A DNA stretch of 40,980 bases from CAYVWB01 sp964455395. GTDB taxonomy: Bacteria > Desulfobacterota > Desulfovibrionia > Desulfovibrionales > Desulfovibrionaceae. Both the position numbers and the translations under genes were made by a program. Of the stretch, positions 33,296 to 40,767 are shown in pieces. Every line of letters starts with the position of its first letter. Position 1 is the stretch's first letter. Below the pieces are notes generated by a model. The model had not been told where the DNA came from, made no database searches, and saw nothing but the letters and a program-made list of their open reading frames with translations. The DNA lies in assembly GCA_964455395.1 (NCBI GenBank), contig CAYVWB010000039.1, positions 1 to 40,980 of the forward strand, read 5' to 3'.

Positions 33296-34716
33296 ACGAC
33301 ACGCATTCCTTATACCGCATGCTGCCTTCGGTGGACGCCGTGCTGGAGGCCTTGCACTCGGCGCAAGAGCCCATACCCGCGCCGCGGCCGCTCCTGAAGG
33401 CCCTGGTGAACGACGCTCTGGACGAGACCCGCGCGTCCATCCGCGCCGGCGAAGCCACTGCCGAGGCCCTTGCGCCGGAGGCGCTGCTGCCCCGGCTGGA
33501 AGCCGTGGTGCGACAGCGCGCGCGGCCCCACTTCCGGCGGGTGCTGAACGCCACGGGGGTGGTCATCCACACGAATCTTGGTCGCTCCCTGCTGGCGGAC
33601 GAAGCCACCCGCGCCGTGACCGAAGCATGCGGCGCCTATTCCAACCTGGAGTTCGACCTGGCGACAGGCAAACGCGGCAGCCGCTACAGCCACGTGGAGG
33701 ACATCCTGCGCCGCGTGACCGGCGCCGAAGCCGGCTTGGTGGTGAACAACAACGCCGCCGCCGTGTTGCTGGTGCTGGACACCCTCTGCAAGGGCCGGGA
33801 GGTCGTCGTCTCCCGCGGGGAGCTGGTGGAAATTGGCGGAAGCTTCCGCGTGCCGGACGTCATGGCCAAATCCGGCGCGACCCTGGTGGAGGTGGGCGCC
33901 ACCAACCGCACACACCCCGAAGACTACGCCACTGCCATCACGGAACACACGGCCGCGCTCTTGAAGGTGCACTGCTCCAACTTCCGCATCATCGGCTTCA
34001 CCCGCGAAACCACCGTGCCGGAGCTCAAGGACATCGCCGCGCCGAAGGGCATTCCCGTCATCGAGGATCTCGGCAGCGGCGCGCTTTTGGATCTCGCTCC
34101 CTTCGCTTTCGGCTACGAACCCACCGTACAGGAGAAGCTGGCCCAAGGCGCGGACGTGTTGCTCTTCAGCGGGGACAAGGTGCTGGGCGGCCCGCAAGCG
34201 GGAATCATCGTGGGCTCGGCTGCGTACATCGAACAGATCAAGAAGAATCCCATGAACCGCGCCCTGCGGATCGACAAGATGACCCTCGCGGCGCTGGAGG
34301 CCACGCTTCGGCTCTATCTGGACCCGGAGGAGGCGCGACGCAAGATCCCCACCCTCGCCATGATCACGGCGTCCCCCCAGGACCTGGACGCCAAGGCCGC
34401 TCGGCTGGCGCAGCTCCTGCAAGAGCAGACAGTGGATGTGGCCGAGGCGGACGTCGTCCCCGGGGTCTCGCGGGTGGGCGGCGGCTCCTTCCCGGAACGC
34501 GACCTGCCCACGCGTCTGGCGCGGCTGCGTCCCCGCGCGGCGCACGCTTCTCTGGAGCGTCTGCGCGATGCGCTGTTGGCCGGGGATCCGCCTCTGGTGG
34601 GCCGCATCGAGGAAGGGGCCTTCCATCTGGACCCGCGCACCCTGCAGGACCACGAGCTGGCGCTGGCGGCCGGGCTGGTCGCCGCTGCTGCGCGAGGGAC
34701 GTGGCCTGCAGCGTGA
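33292..34716 (+). CDS. selA: Selenocysteine synthase SelA
   Basis: 474 residues. This decameric PLP enzyme converts seryl-tRNA(Sec) to selenocysteinyl-tRNA(Sec) with selenophosphate. Family segments: MLPSVDAVLEALHS at the N-terminus (tRNA-binding domain), VLNATGVVIHTNLGRSLL, AYSNLEFDLATGKRGSRYSHVE, NNNAAAVLLVL, VIEDLGSGALLDLAPF and DVLLFSGDKVLGGPQAGII with the PLP lysine K296. Full length, no Sec codon inside. It overlaps folC by 4 bp and precedes an M18 peptidase and selB, so the organism makes selenoproteins; selC and selD are not in the window. Confidence 0.97.
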   Translation: MNDTHSLYRMLPSVDAVLEALHSAQEPIPAPRPLLKALVNDALDETRASIRAGEATAEALAPEALLPRLEAVVRQRARPHFRRVLNATGVVIHTNLGRSLLADEATRAVTEACGAYSNLEFDLATGKRGSRYSHVEDILRRVTGAEAGLVVNNNAAAVLLVLDTLCKGREVVVSRGELVEIGGSFRVPDVMAKSGATLVEVGATNRTHPEDYATAITEHTAALLKVHCSNFRIIGFTRETTVPELKDIAAPKGIPVIEDLGSGALLDLAPFAFGYEPTVQEKLAQGADVLLFSGDKVLGGPQAGIIVGSAAYIEQIKKNPMNRALRIDKMTLAALEATLRLYLDPEEARRKIPTLAMITASPQDLDAKAARLAQLLQEQTVDVAEADVVPGVSRVGGGSFPERDLPTRLARLRPRAAHASLERLRDALLAGDPPLVGRIEEGAFHLDPRTLQDHELALAAGLVAAAARGTWPAA

Positions 34717-34773
34717 ATTCTTGACCGCCGGCGCATCAACCCACTCACCAAACAGCCAAGGATAGACGGTTCG

Positions 34774-36201
34774 ATGATGTCTGAATCCCCCCTGTATTTT
34801 CACGCCACGAGTTGCTGGGAACGCTACAGCGGCGAGGCCGACCGCGCCGCCATGGACGACCTCGCCGCGCGCTATCTCCGCTATCTTTCCACCTGCAAGA
34901 CCGAGCGCGAGGTGGCGCATTACGTGGCTGACGCCGCCCGCGCCGCCGGCTTCTCCGAGGACCCCGCCGCCGGCGCGTATCTGCAGGTGTTCCATGACAA
35001 GACGGTGCTGCTGGCCCGCCGTGGTCGGAAGGACATGAGCCACGGCTTTCGGCTGCTGGGCGCGCACGCCGACTGCTGCCGCCTGGACCTGAAACAGCGA
35101 CCCTTCTACGAGGAAGCCGGCGTCGCCCTCGCCAAGACCCACTACTACGGAGGCATCCGCAAGCACCAGTGGCTGTCGCGGCCGCTGGCCATCCATGGCG
35201 TCATCGTCAAGACGGACGGCGAGGTCCTCCGCGTCACGCTGGGCGAAGCCGAGGACGAGCCCTGTTTCGCCGTGGCGGACCTGTTGCCGCACTTGGCGCA
35301 AAAGCAGGCGCAGAGCAAGCTGAGCGAGGCTTTCGACGCCGAGAAACTCTCGCTCATCATGGGGCACGAACCGCTCAAGGCCAATGGCGGCGAAGCCCCC
35401 GAAGACGCCACAGAGCTGGAGAAGAAGGACGCCAAAGCCCGGGAAGCCACGCCCGTGAAGACACGGATTCTCGACATTCTGCTGGATAAGTACGGCGTGC
35501 GCGAGGAGGATCTCTACTCCGCGGAACTGCAGGGCGTGCCAGCGGGGCCGGCGCGGTATGTGGGACTGGACCGGTCGATGCTCGGCGGGTACGGCCACGA
35601 CGACCGCATCTGCGTCTTCGCGGGACTGGAAGCCATGCTCAACAGCACAACACCGCCGGAACACACGCAGATCGCGCTCTTCTACGACAAGGAGGAGATC
35701 GGCTCCGAAGGCTCCACCGGCGCCAAGTCCCGCTTCTTCGAGTACACCCTGGAAGATCTGCTCGCGGCGTGGTCCCCCGACGTCCCCTTGCGGCAAGCCA
35801 TGTTTGCAGCCAAGGCGCTTTCCACAGACGTGCACGCCGCCGTGGATCCGGACTATCAGGAGCTGCACGAGAAGTTGAACGCGGCCTTCATGGGCTACGG
35901 GCCGGCGTTCTGCAAGTTCACGGGATCACGTGGGAAATACTCCGCCAACGACGCCCATCCGGAATACGTCGCCTGGCTGCGGAAGCTGCTGAACGACCAG
36001 GGCGTCCCCTGGCAGATGGCGGAACTCGGCCGCGTGGACCAAGGCGGCGGCGGCACCGTGGCCATGTACCTCGCCAAGTACGGCATGGACATCATCGACT
36101 TCGGCCCCGCCGTGCTCTCCATGCATGGCCCCTTCGAGCTCGTCAGCAAGGCGGACCTCTACGCCACGGCCCACGCCTTCCGCGTCTTCCTGGAAAGCTG
36201 A
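34774..36201 (+). CDS. M18 family aminopeptidase between selA and selB
   Basis: 475 residues. Metallo-aminopeptidase of the M18 (aspartyl aminopeptidase / ApeA-like) family; the dinuclear metal ligands and catalytic acids are visible in LLGAHADCCRLDLK (H and D), ALFYDKEEIGSEGSTGA (E-E), TDVHAAVDPDY (D) and SMHGPFELVSKAD (H). GGYGHDDRICVFAGLEAML is also characteristic. A charged insertion, GEAPEDATELEKKDAKAREATP (about 210-230), resembles the lid region of family members. Start MMSESPL, with AAGGAT about 11 nt upstream. It follows selA by 57 bp and precedes selB by 17 bp, so it is in the same operon, although no link of M18 peptidases to selenocysteine use is known to me. Confidence 0.92.
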   Translation: MMSESPLYFHATSCWERYSGEADRAAMDDLAARYLRYLSTCKTEREVAHYVADAARAAGFSEDPAAGAYLQVFHDKTVLLARRGRKDMSHGFRLLGAHADCCRLDLKQRPFYEEAGVALAKTHYYGGIRKHQWLSRPLAIHGVIVKTDGEVLRVTLGEAEDEPCFAVADLLPHLAQKQAQSKLSEAFDAEKLSLIMGHEPLKANGGEAPEDATELEKKDAKAREATPVKTRILDILLDKYGVREEDLYSAELQGVPAGPARYVGLDRSMLGGYGHDDRICVFAGLEAMLNSTTPPEHTQIALFYDKEEIGSEGSTGAKSRFFEYTLEDLLAAWSPDVPLRQAMFAAKALSTDVHAAVDPDYQELHEKLNAAFMGYGPAFCKFTGSRGKYSANDAHPEYVAWLRKLLNDQGVPWQMAELGRVDQGGGGTVAMYLAKYGMDIIDFGPAVLSMHGPFELVSKADLYATAHAFRVFLES

Positions 36202-36218
36202 GAGAGGCGACGCACACC

Positions 36219-38147
36219 ATGTCCCCAGCATCCAACGCAGCGCCCGCCCTCGTCATGGGCACGGCCGGCCACATCGACCACGGCAAGACGTCTCTGGTCA
36301 AAGCCTTGACCGGCGTTGACACGGACCGCCTCGTCGAGGAGAAGAAGCGCGGCATCACCATCGAACTGGGGTTTGCGCACCTGGACCTCGCCCCGGGCCG
36401 GCGGCTCGGCGTTGTGGATGTCCCCGGCCACGAGCGTTTCGTCAAGAACATGGTGGCGGGGGCCTCCGGCGTGGACTTCGTGCTTCTGGTGGTGGCTGCA
36501 GACGAGGGCGTGATGCCGCAGACGCGTGAACACCTGGAAATCTGTCAGCTCCTTGGTGTGGAAAGCGGCCTGGTGGCCCTCACCAAAGCGGACATGGTGG
36601 ACGAGGAGCTCTTGGAGCTCGCCGCCGAGGACGTCCAAGCCGCGCTGCACGGCACGTTTCTGGAGGACGCGCCGCTCATCCCGGTTTCCTCCCATACAGG
36701 CCAGGGTGTGGAGACGTTGCGGCAGGCCCTTCTGGAGACCGCCGACGCCTGCCAGCCCCAGGGCCGCTCGGATCTGGCGCGGCTTCCCGTGGACCGCGTC
36801 TTCACCCTGAAAGGCCACGGCACCGTGGTCACGGGAACGCTCATCTCCGGGGAGTTCGTCTCGGGGGAGGAGGTGGTCCTCTATCCACGAGAAAAAGTCA
36901 GCAAAGTTCGTGGGCTGCAGTCCCATGGGGAGAGCGTGGAGCGCGCTCCGGCCGGCCGCCGCACAGCCGTGAATCTTGCGGGGCTGGAGGTGGCGGAGGT
37001 GCGCCGCGGCGACACCCTGGCCCGGCCGGGTTCGCTTTTCCCTCAGCTCGCTTGGGACCTGGAAATCACTTGCCTCGCGTCCTCGCCACGGCCGTTGCGT
37101 CACCGTGCGGAGGTCCATTTCCACCACGGCGCCGCGGAGATCATGGCGCGGCTCTACTTCTTCGATCGTGAAAAGCTCGCCCCCGGGGAGACAGCTCTGG
37201 CGCAGGCCCGCTTCACCGAACCCTTCCCCGCCGTGTCCGGCGACCGCTTCGTGGCGCGCAGTTTTGCGCCGTTACGTACAGTGGCCGGGGGCCGAGTCAT
37301 CAATCCATTCGGGAGACGGGTGCGTCGCCGCGCAGACGACCTGGAGACGCTCTCGCAGCTCGCCACAGCGGAAGGGGAGGCCGGCGTCGTGGCGCGGTTG
37401 CAGCGCGCCGGCCCTCCAGGGATGACCTTCGCGGAGTTGCAGGCGGCCACGGGGGCGGCTTCCAAGCCCCTGGAGAAGATGCTCCAGACCCTCTCCGGGC
37501 AGCGCGAAGCGACGCTGTTCGACAAGGAGTCCCGGCGTTACGCTGCAGCAGGCGTTTGTGAAACGCTCATGGAAAAAGCCTTGGCCTTCCTGGAGGTCTT
37601 CCACCGGAAGGACCCCGCCGCCCCCGGGGCCACCCGCGGCGCTGTGACTCAGGCCATGCGGCCCGCGCCGCCGAAGTTGGCGCACATCCTGCTGGAACGT
37701 TTGGTGAAAGAGGAGCGCGTGGCGCTGGAGCAGGATCGGCTGCGGCTGCCGGGTCACACAGCCACCCTGGGCGCTGATGGGGAGAGCGTGGCCGAAGCCA
37801 TCGCCGAGCAGTACCGCGAGGCCGGGACGCAACCGCCCAATCTGAAAGACGTGCTGGAAAAGCACAGTCTCTCCGCGAAGGAGGCGACGCCAGCGTTGAC
37901 GCGGCTGACAGGGGAGGGGACCCTGGTGCGGGTGAAGGAGGACATGTACTTCGACGCAAGTGCAGTGGCTTCGCTGGTGGCGGCCGTGCGTCGGTACTTC
38001 GAGACGGCGGAGGATCTCGGTCCCGGCGAATTCCGTGAATTGACGGGGCTTTCGCGCAAGTACGCCATTCCTCTGCTGGAGTGGCTGGACAAGGAAAAGA
38101 TCACCATGCGCGTGGGCGACAGGCGGTTGCTGCGCCGCCGGGAGTAG
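36219..38147 (+). CDS. selB: Selenocysteine-specific elongation factor SelB
   Basis: 642 residues, normal SelB length. Start ATG 36219 with GAGAGG about 10 nt upstream; an N-terminal extension in the same frame overlaps the peptidase gene and is rejected. GTPase domain: G1 GTAGHIDHGKTSL, G3 VVDVPGHERFVKNM, G4 ALTKADM (NKxD variant) and switch region RGITIELGFAHLDL. Domains II-III follow (VDRVFTLKGHGTVVTGTLISG). The C-terminal winged-helix domains (about 380-642) bind the SECIS hairpin; FRELTGLSRKYAIPLLEWLDKEKITMRVGDRRLLRR is the typical last domain. SelB carries Sec-tRNA to the ribosome at in-frame UGA. Confidence 0.97.
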   Translation: MSPASNAAPALVMGTAGHIDHGKTSLVKALTGVDTDRLVEEKKRGITIELGFAHLDLAPGRRLGVVDVPGHERFVKNMVAGASGVDFVLLVVAADEGVMPQTREHLEICQLLGVESGLVALTKADMVDEELLELAAEDVQAALHGTFLEDAPLIPVSSHTGQGVETLRQALLETADACQPQGRSDLARLPVDRVFTLKGHGTVVTGTLISGEFVSGEEVVLYPREKVSKVRGLQSHGESVERAPAGRRTAVNLAGLEVAEVRRGDTLARPGSLFPQLAWDLEITCLASSPRPLRHRAEVHFHHGAAEIMARLYFFDREKLAPGETALAQARFTEPFPAVSGDRFVARSFAPLRTVAGGRVINPFGRRVRRRADDLETLSQLATAEGEAGVVARLQRAGPPGMTFAELQAATGAASKPLEKMLQTLSGQREATLFDKESRRYAAAGVCETLMEKALAFLEVFHRKDPAAPGATRGAVTQAMRPAPPKLAHILLERLVKEERVALEQDRLRLPGHTATLGADGESVAEAIAEQYREAGTQPPNLKDVLEKHSLSAKEATPALTRLTGEGTLVRVKEDMYFDASAVASLVAAVRRYFETAEDLGPGEFRELTGLSRKYAIPLLEWLDKEKITMRVGDRRLLRRRE

Positions 38148-38217
38148 GGGGCGCGTCTGGTCTTGCGTCAACCCCGCAGACGATGGAGCTTCCGTTGTCG
38201 GCGCGATTGCGTCCTGG

Positions 38218-38379
38218 TCACGACCAGGGTTGTTTGTGGAGCAGGGACTTGAGCTTGTCCAGGGAGCGCTCCCAACGCACGCTCTCGGCTTTGCGTTTGC
38301 GTGCTGCGTAGCGTTGTTCGCGGTTCAGCTGGGCCATGGTCTGCTGGTGCACATGTTGGAGATGTTCAACGCCGTACAT
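38218..38379 (-). CDS. Conserved-looking 53-residue basic protein
   Basis: 53 codons from ATG 38379 to TGA 38218, with an excellent GGAGGA 5 nt upstream. Composition is that of a real protein: MYGVEHLQHVHQQTMAQLN, then a highly charged helix (REQRYAARKRKAESVRWER) and SLDKLKSLLHKQPWS. No Cys, no membrane segment and one predicted amphipathic helix; strongly basic. I do not recognise a family. It converges on selB (70 bp between stops). A nucleic-acid- or ribosome-associated role would fit the charge but is a guess. Confidence 0.65.
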   Translation of the reverse strand: MYGVEHLQHVHQQTMAQLNREQRYAARKRKAESVRWERSLDKLKSLLHKQPWS

Positions 38380-38461
38380 GGTCTTCCTCCCCGGAGGTGA
38401 AAGGCTCGAATCAGGACGTGTTCGCGGCCGGTGTTGGGAAGCATGCGCCCTCGGCGCATTG

Positions 38462-38483
38462 TCCCCGGACAGCGCTCCGGGGA
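38462..38483. other. Perfect hairpin in the 398-bp gap before the stress protein
   Basis: TCCCCGGA-CAGCGC-TCCGGGGA forms a perfect 8-bp stem with a 6-nt loop, without a T-run. The stretch 38380-38777 otherwise holds the promoters of the two divergent genes. A candidate for the downstream gene is TTGGAC (about 38553-38558), an 18-nt spacer and GATACT, in a region of lower GC. No further gene seen. Confidence 0.4.
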
Positions 38484-38777
38484 GTGTGTCGTTTCAGACG
38501 TCACGCCACGTCAACCCACGAAGAGCGACGTCACTCTATGCGAATTTGACGATTTTGGACAAATTGATTCTTCCTATGGATACTCGCTGCTGCAAGTCTA
38601 CAGAATCGTGTGGAATCGAATACCGTGCGGATTCGCACTGTCCGGCGGCGGGCCATGGACGCCCTCCGGGAGCGTTTTCTCCGGGGCTGGCGTATCCATA
38701 GAGATGGTCTATAGCTTCGCGTTCGCTCCCCAAGGCGCGCGCTTCCCATGCAGGCACAGGCATACCAGGAGTCGACC

Positions 38778-39284
38778 ATGGCCAACATGAGCGCTGTTCC
38801 CCATTACGCGTCCATTCTCTACGCCACGGACCTGTCGCGTCCATCGTTGCAGGCGTTGCGTCACGCGTTGGCGCTGGCGGGGTGTCACGAAGGGCGGGTC
38901 ACGGTGTTGTATGTCACGCCGGACATGGCGGAGGAGCTTGCCCGGCAGACAGGTCTCAACACGCCGGGGATGGACGATTTCGCGGAGTGGCGCGACCTTG
39001 ACGCGGCGCAACGCGCCGAGGCGGAGGCTGCGTTGGAAGCGCGGGTGGTGGCGTTTTGCCAGGAGGTGGACGCGTGCTCGCTCACGCGCGAGCATGTATT
39101 GGTGAAGACGGGTCGGCCTGCTGCGGTGATTCTGGAACTGGCCGAGAGCGGGGCGTACGACTGCGTGGTCATGGGGGCGCATGGGCAAGACATGATTACG
39201 GATCTGCTGCTGGGAAGCGTCACGTCCAACGTGGTTCGGCGCTCGCCGATTCCCGTGTTGAGCGTGCCCATTCCGCGGGAATGA
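38778..39284 (+). CDS. Universal stress protein (UspA family)
   Basis: 168 residues from ATG 38778, chosen over ATG 38748 because AGGAG lies 7 nt upstream. A single Usp domain: YASILYATDLSRPSLQALRHALALAGCHEGRVTVLYV at the N-terminus and the ATP-binding pattern near the C-terminus, VVMGAHGQDMITDLLLGSVTSNVVRRSPIPVLSV (G-2x-G-9x-G(S/T)). The 35-residue charged insertion (ELARQTGLNTPGMDDFAEWRDLDAAQ) is common in deltaproteobacterial Usp proteins. Nucleotide-binding stress factor in the cytoplasm, with unknown target. Monocistronic, just before the tRNA-Arg(ACG) gene. Confidence 0.93.
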   Translation: MANMSAVPHYASILYATDLSRPSLQALRHALALAGCHEGRVTVLYVTPDMAEELARQTGLNTPGMDDFAEWRDLDAAQRAEAEAALEARVVAFCQEVDACSLTREHVLVKTGRPAAVILELAESGAYDCVVMGAHGQDMITDLLLGSVTSNVVRRSPIPVLSVPIPRE

Positions 39285-39432
39285 GGGTTGGGTCGGGTTG
39301 CAGGCGACTTCGTGTAGGCCGCGGTGGCTGCGGCTGGTCGCGTTGGTGTGGGGTCGTGGTATGGGAGACGCTCGCGGTGTTCGGCGTTGGGTGTGGCCGG
39401 AGAAAAAAATGTTGTCGGATCGTGAAAATGGC

Positions 39433-39461
39433 TTGACGTTGGTGTGGTCAGCACGTAAAAG
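39433..39461 (+). promoter_or_regulatory. Promoter of tRNA-Arg(ACG)
   Basis: TTGACG (39433-39438), exactly 17 nt, TAAAAG (39456-39461). The expected start near 39468 leaves a ~9-nt leader before the tRNA 5' end at 39477. Confidence 0.75.
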
Positions 39462-39476
39462 ACACATCTTCCGAGC

Positions 39477-39553
39477 GCGCCCGTAGCTCAGCTGGATAGA
39501 GCGCCGGACTACGAATCCGTAGGTCGCACGTTCGAATCGTGCCGGGCGCACCA
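39477..39553 (+). tRNA. tRNA-Arg(ACG)
   Basis: 77 nt with encoded CCA. Acceptor GCGCCCG/CGGGCGC, D stem GCTC/GAGC, anticodon loop CTACGAA (anticodon ACG, read as ICG after deamination) and T arm GCACG-TTCGAAT-CGTGC. The anticodon stem has one mismatch at its outer pair. Uninterrupted, in contrast to tRNA-Arg(UCU) at 31517-31833. Its 3' side borders a plasmid-like segment, so it is a possible integration site. Confidence 0.97.
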
Positions 39554-39562
39554 AGAATTACA

Positions 39563-39595
39563 GGGACTTAGGCGAAGCCGCCTAGGTCCCTTTTT
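39563..39595 (+). terminator. Intrinsic terminator of tRNA-Arg(ACG)
   Basis: GGGACTTAGGCG-AAGC-CGCCTAGGTCCC, a 12-bp stem with one G-T pair, followed by TTTTT and C. Textbook form, starting 10 nt after CCA. Confidence 0.92.
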
Positions 39596-39611
39596 CTGTG
39601 GTGAGACCACT

Positions 39612-39633
39612 TGGTCCCGGAATGGTCCCGGAA
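39612..39633. repeat. 11-bp direct duplication
   Basis: Two adjacent copies of TGGTCCCGGAA, directly after the tRNA terminator and before the RepA-like gene. It shares GGTCCC with the terminator stem. It could be part of an element boundary, but no matching att copy is in the window. Confidence 0.85.
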
Positions 39634-39670
39634 TAGATGTTATTTCGAAATTTTTCCGGGACCGGTCGTG

Positions 39671-40426
39671 ATGGGCAACCGCTGCGGTCACGATCCTCGC
39701 ACCCCCAAGCTGCGGCCGGCGACACCCATCCGGCAGGGCAAGGGCGCGCCGCCGCGCATTCTCTCCCTCGCCGCTGAACGGGCGCGGGCGTGGTACGACC
39801 GGCCCGGCATGTGCCCGCCGCTGCAGTCCAGCGATGCCCGGCGCACCCGTAGCGAACGTCGCGAGGCCGTGATTATTGTCCTGGAGACGCTGCTCTCGCA
39901 TCTTGATCTCGCCTCGCTCTGCTGCGGCGTCCCGACGCTTGCCGATGGCTTCATCGACGTCGACATGAAGACCCTCGTTCGCGATTCCGGTCTTGGGCAA
40001 CGGCGCATCGAACGGGCCGTCGCCCAGCTCAAGGACGCCGGGTTCATGCAGGTGAGGCAACCCCGTGGCCGGAGCGACGAGGGCAGGTACTTCGGTTGCC
40101 GCGCCATCCGGGTGATGAAGGAATCCCTCTTCGAATGGCTCGGCCTGGGACCGATGCTCCGCCGCGAACGCGCTCGCGCTTCGGAACGTCTCCGTCGTAA
40201 AGCCCAGCGCGCCAACCGCAAGCTGGCGGATTTCATGCGCCGCACGACCTCGCACTTCCGCCCCCCGCCCCTAGTTGTCAGCAAAGCGTCCATTGAACGT
40301 AATCGCGTCTGGTCGCAGGAATGGGGTCGCCATGTCACGGCTGGTTGCGACATCCGGGAAGCCCAACGACGAACAAACGCTGCCCTCGGCTTGCCCCTCG
40401 ACTATCAACCTGGATTGGATATGTAA
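39671..40426 (+). CDS. RepA-like plasmid replication initiator
   Basis: 251 residues from ATG 39671 (MGNRCGHDPRTPK); no good ribosome binding site, and a longer TTG start at 39611 would overlap repeat DNA. The layout resembles IncFII-type RepA proteins: an N-terminal stretch ending PPLQSSDARRTRSERREAV, a winged-helix segment (IIVLETLLSHLDLASLC... MKTLVRDSGLGQRRIERAVAQLKDAGFMQVRQPRG, where the helix pair looks like a DNA-binding module) and a strongly basic C-terminal helix (RRERARASERLRRKAQRANRKLADFMRR). This assignment is by pattern and moderate only. Its place after a tRNA gene suggests an integrated plasmid-like element. No integrase is in the window. Confidence 0.5.
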   Translation: MGNRCGHDPRTPKLRPATPIRQGKGAPPRILSLAAERARAWYDRPGMCPPLQSSDARRTRSERREAVIIVLETLLSHLDLASLCCGVPTLADGFIDVDMKTLVRDSGLGQRRIERAVAQLKDAGFMQVRQPRGRSDEGRYFGCRAIRVMKESLFEWLGLGPMLRRERARASERLRRKAQRANRKLADFMRRTTSHFRPPPLVVSKASIERNRVWSQEWGRHVTAGCDIREAQRRTNAALGLPLDYQPGLDM

Positions 40427-40641
40427 CACCAGCGCCTGAGCTGCGCCTCGTATAAGGCCAGCGCCTCGATTTGCTTCGCTTCAAAACGATATTCCATCAC
40501 ATTCCGCTGTATTCAGCTTGATCCAGCAACGTGTTGCCGTCTTTTGGCCTGCGTCCAGCCTGCTCGACTTGCAATATGTGTCGCGAGGTCAGGCCGCATG
40601 TGTCGCGCATAAAGACCAAGAGACAAGAAGAGGAAAAGGAC
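40427..40641. other. Gene-poor, lower-GC stretch after the RepA-like gene
   Basis: The GC content is visibly lower than in the rest of the window. A 31-codon minus-strand frame ending at about 40424 (MEYRFEAKQIEALALYEAQLRRW...) has protein-like composition but no ribosome binding site, and may be a gene remnant or chance. CATGTGTCGCG and TATGTGTCGCG (about 40576-40610) are near-identical direct repeats, possibly iteron-like, next to the replication gene. No gene is supported. Confidence 0.4.
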
Positions 40642-40678
40642 ATGATGCACTCCATGAATTAACGGGAGGTTGGAGTGC
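40642..40678 (+). promoter_or_regulatory. Six-codon leader ORF and hairpin covering a GTG start
   Basis: AGGAAAAGG (40631-40639) precedes ATG-ATG-CAC-TCC-ATG-AAT-TAA (40642-40662). GCACTCC inside it (40647-40653) is complementary to GGAGTGC (40672-40678), giving a 7-bp stem whose 18-nt loop holds GGGAGG (40664-40669) and whose 3' arm contains GTG 40675, an alternative in-frame start of the ATPase gene. The arrangement resembles translational attenuation; it is inferred only. Confidence 0.35.
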
Positions 40679-40729
40679 GTAGACGTTGGGCGATGCCTTA
40701 CACAGCGTTACGAAATACAACCAGGGAAT

Positions 40730-40761
40730 GGTTGAAATTCAACCAGCATGTGGTGTATATT
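40730..40761 (+). promoter_or_regulatory. Promoter with two operator-like palindromes before the ATPase gene
   Basis: GGTTGAA-A-TTCAACC (40730-40744) is a perfect odd-centred palindrome overlapping TTGAAA (-35, 40732-40737). After an 18-nt spacer comes TATATT (-10, 40756-40761), itself inside the imperfect palindrome GGTGTATATTCACC (40752-40765). The ATG at 40768 is only 7 nt past the -10, so the transcript may be leaderless. Tight autoregulation is suggested by the layout. Confidence 0.6.
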
Positions 40762-40767
40762 CACCCC

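Noticed and set aside
39509..40255. Minus-strand frame ending in CARHDSNVRPTDS
   Set aside because: This peptide is the well-known antisense translation of a tRNA gene; the frame is a shadow of the RepA-like gene and tRNA-Arg.
40647..40678. CIRCE-like element GCACTCC...GGAGTGC
   Set aside because: The spacer is 18 nt instead of 9 and the outer TTA/TAA bases are missing; it is better treated as an RNA hairpin.
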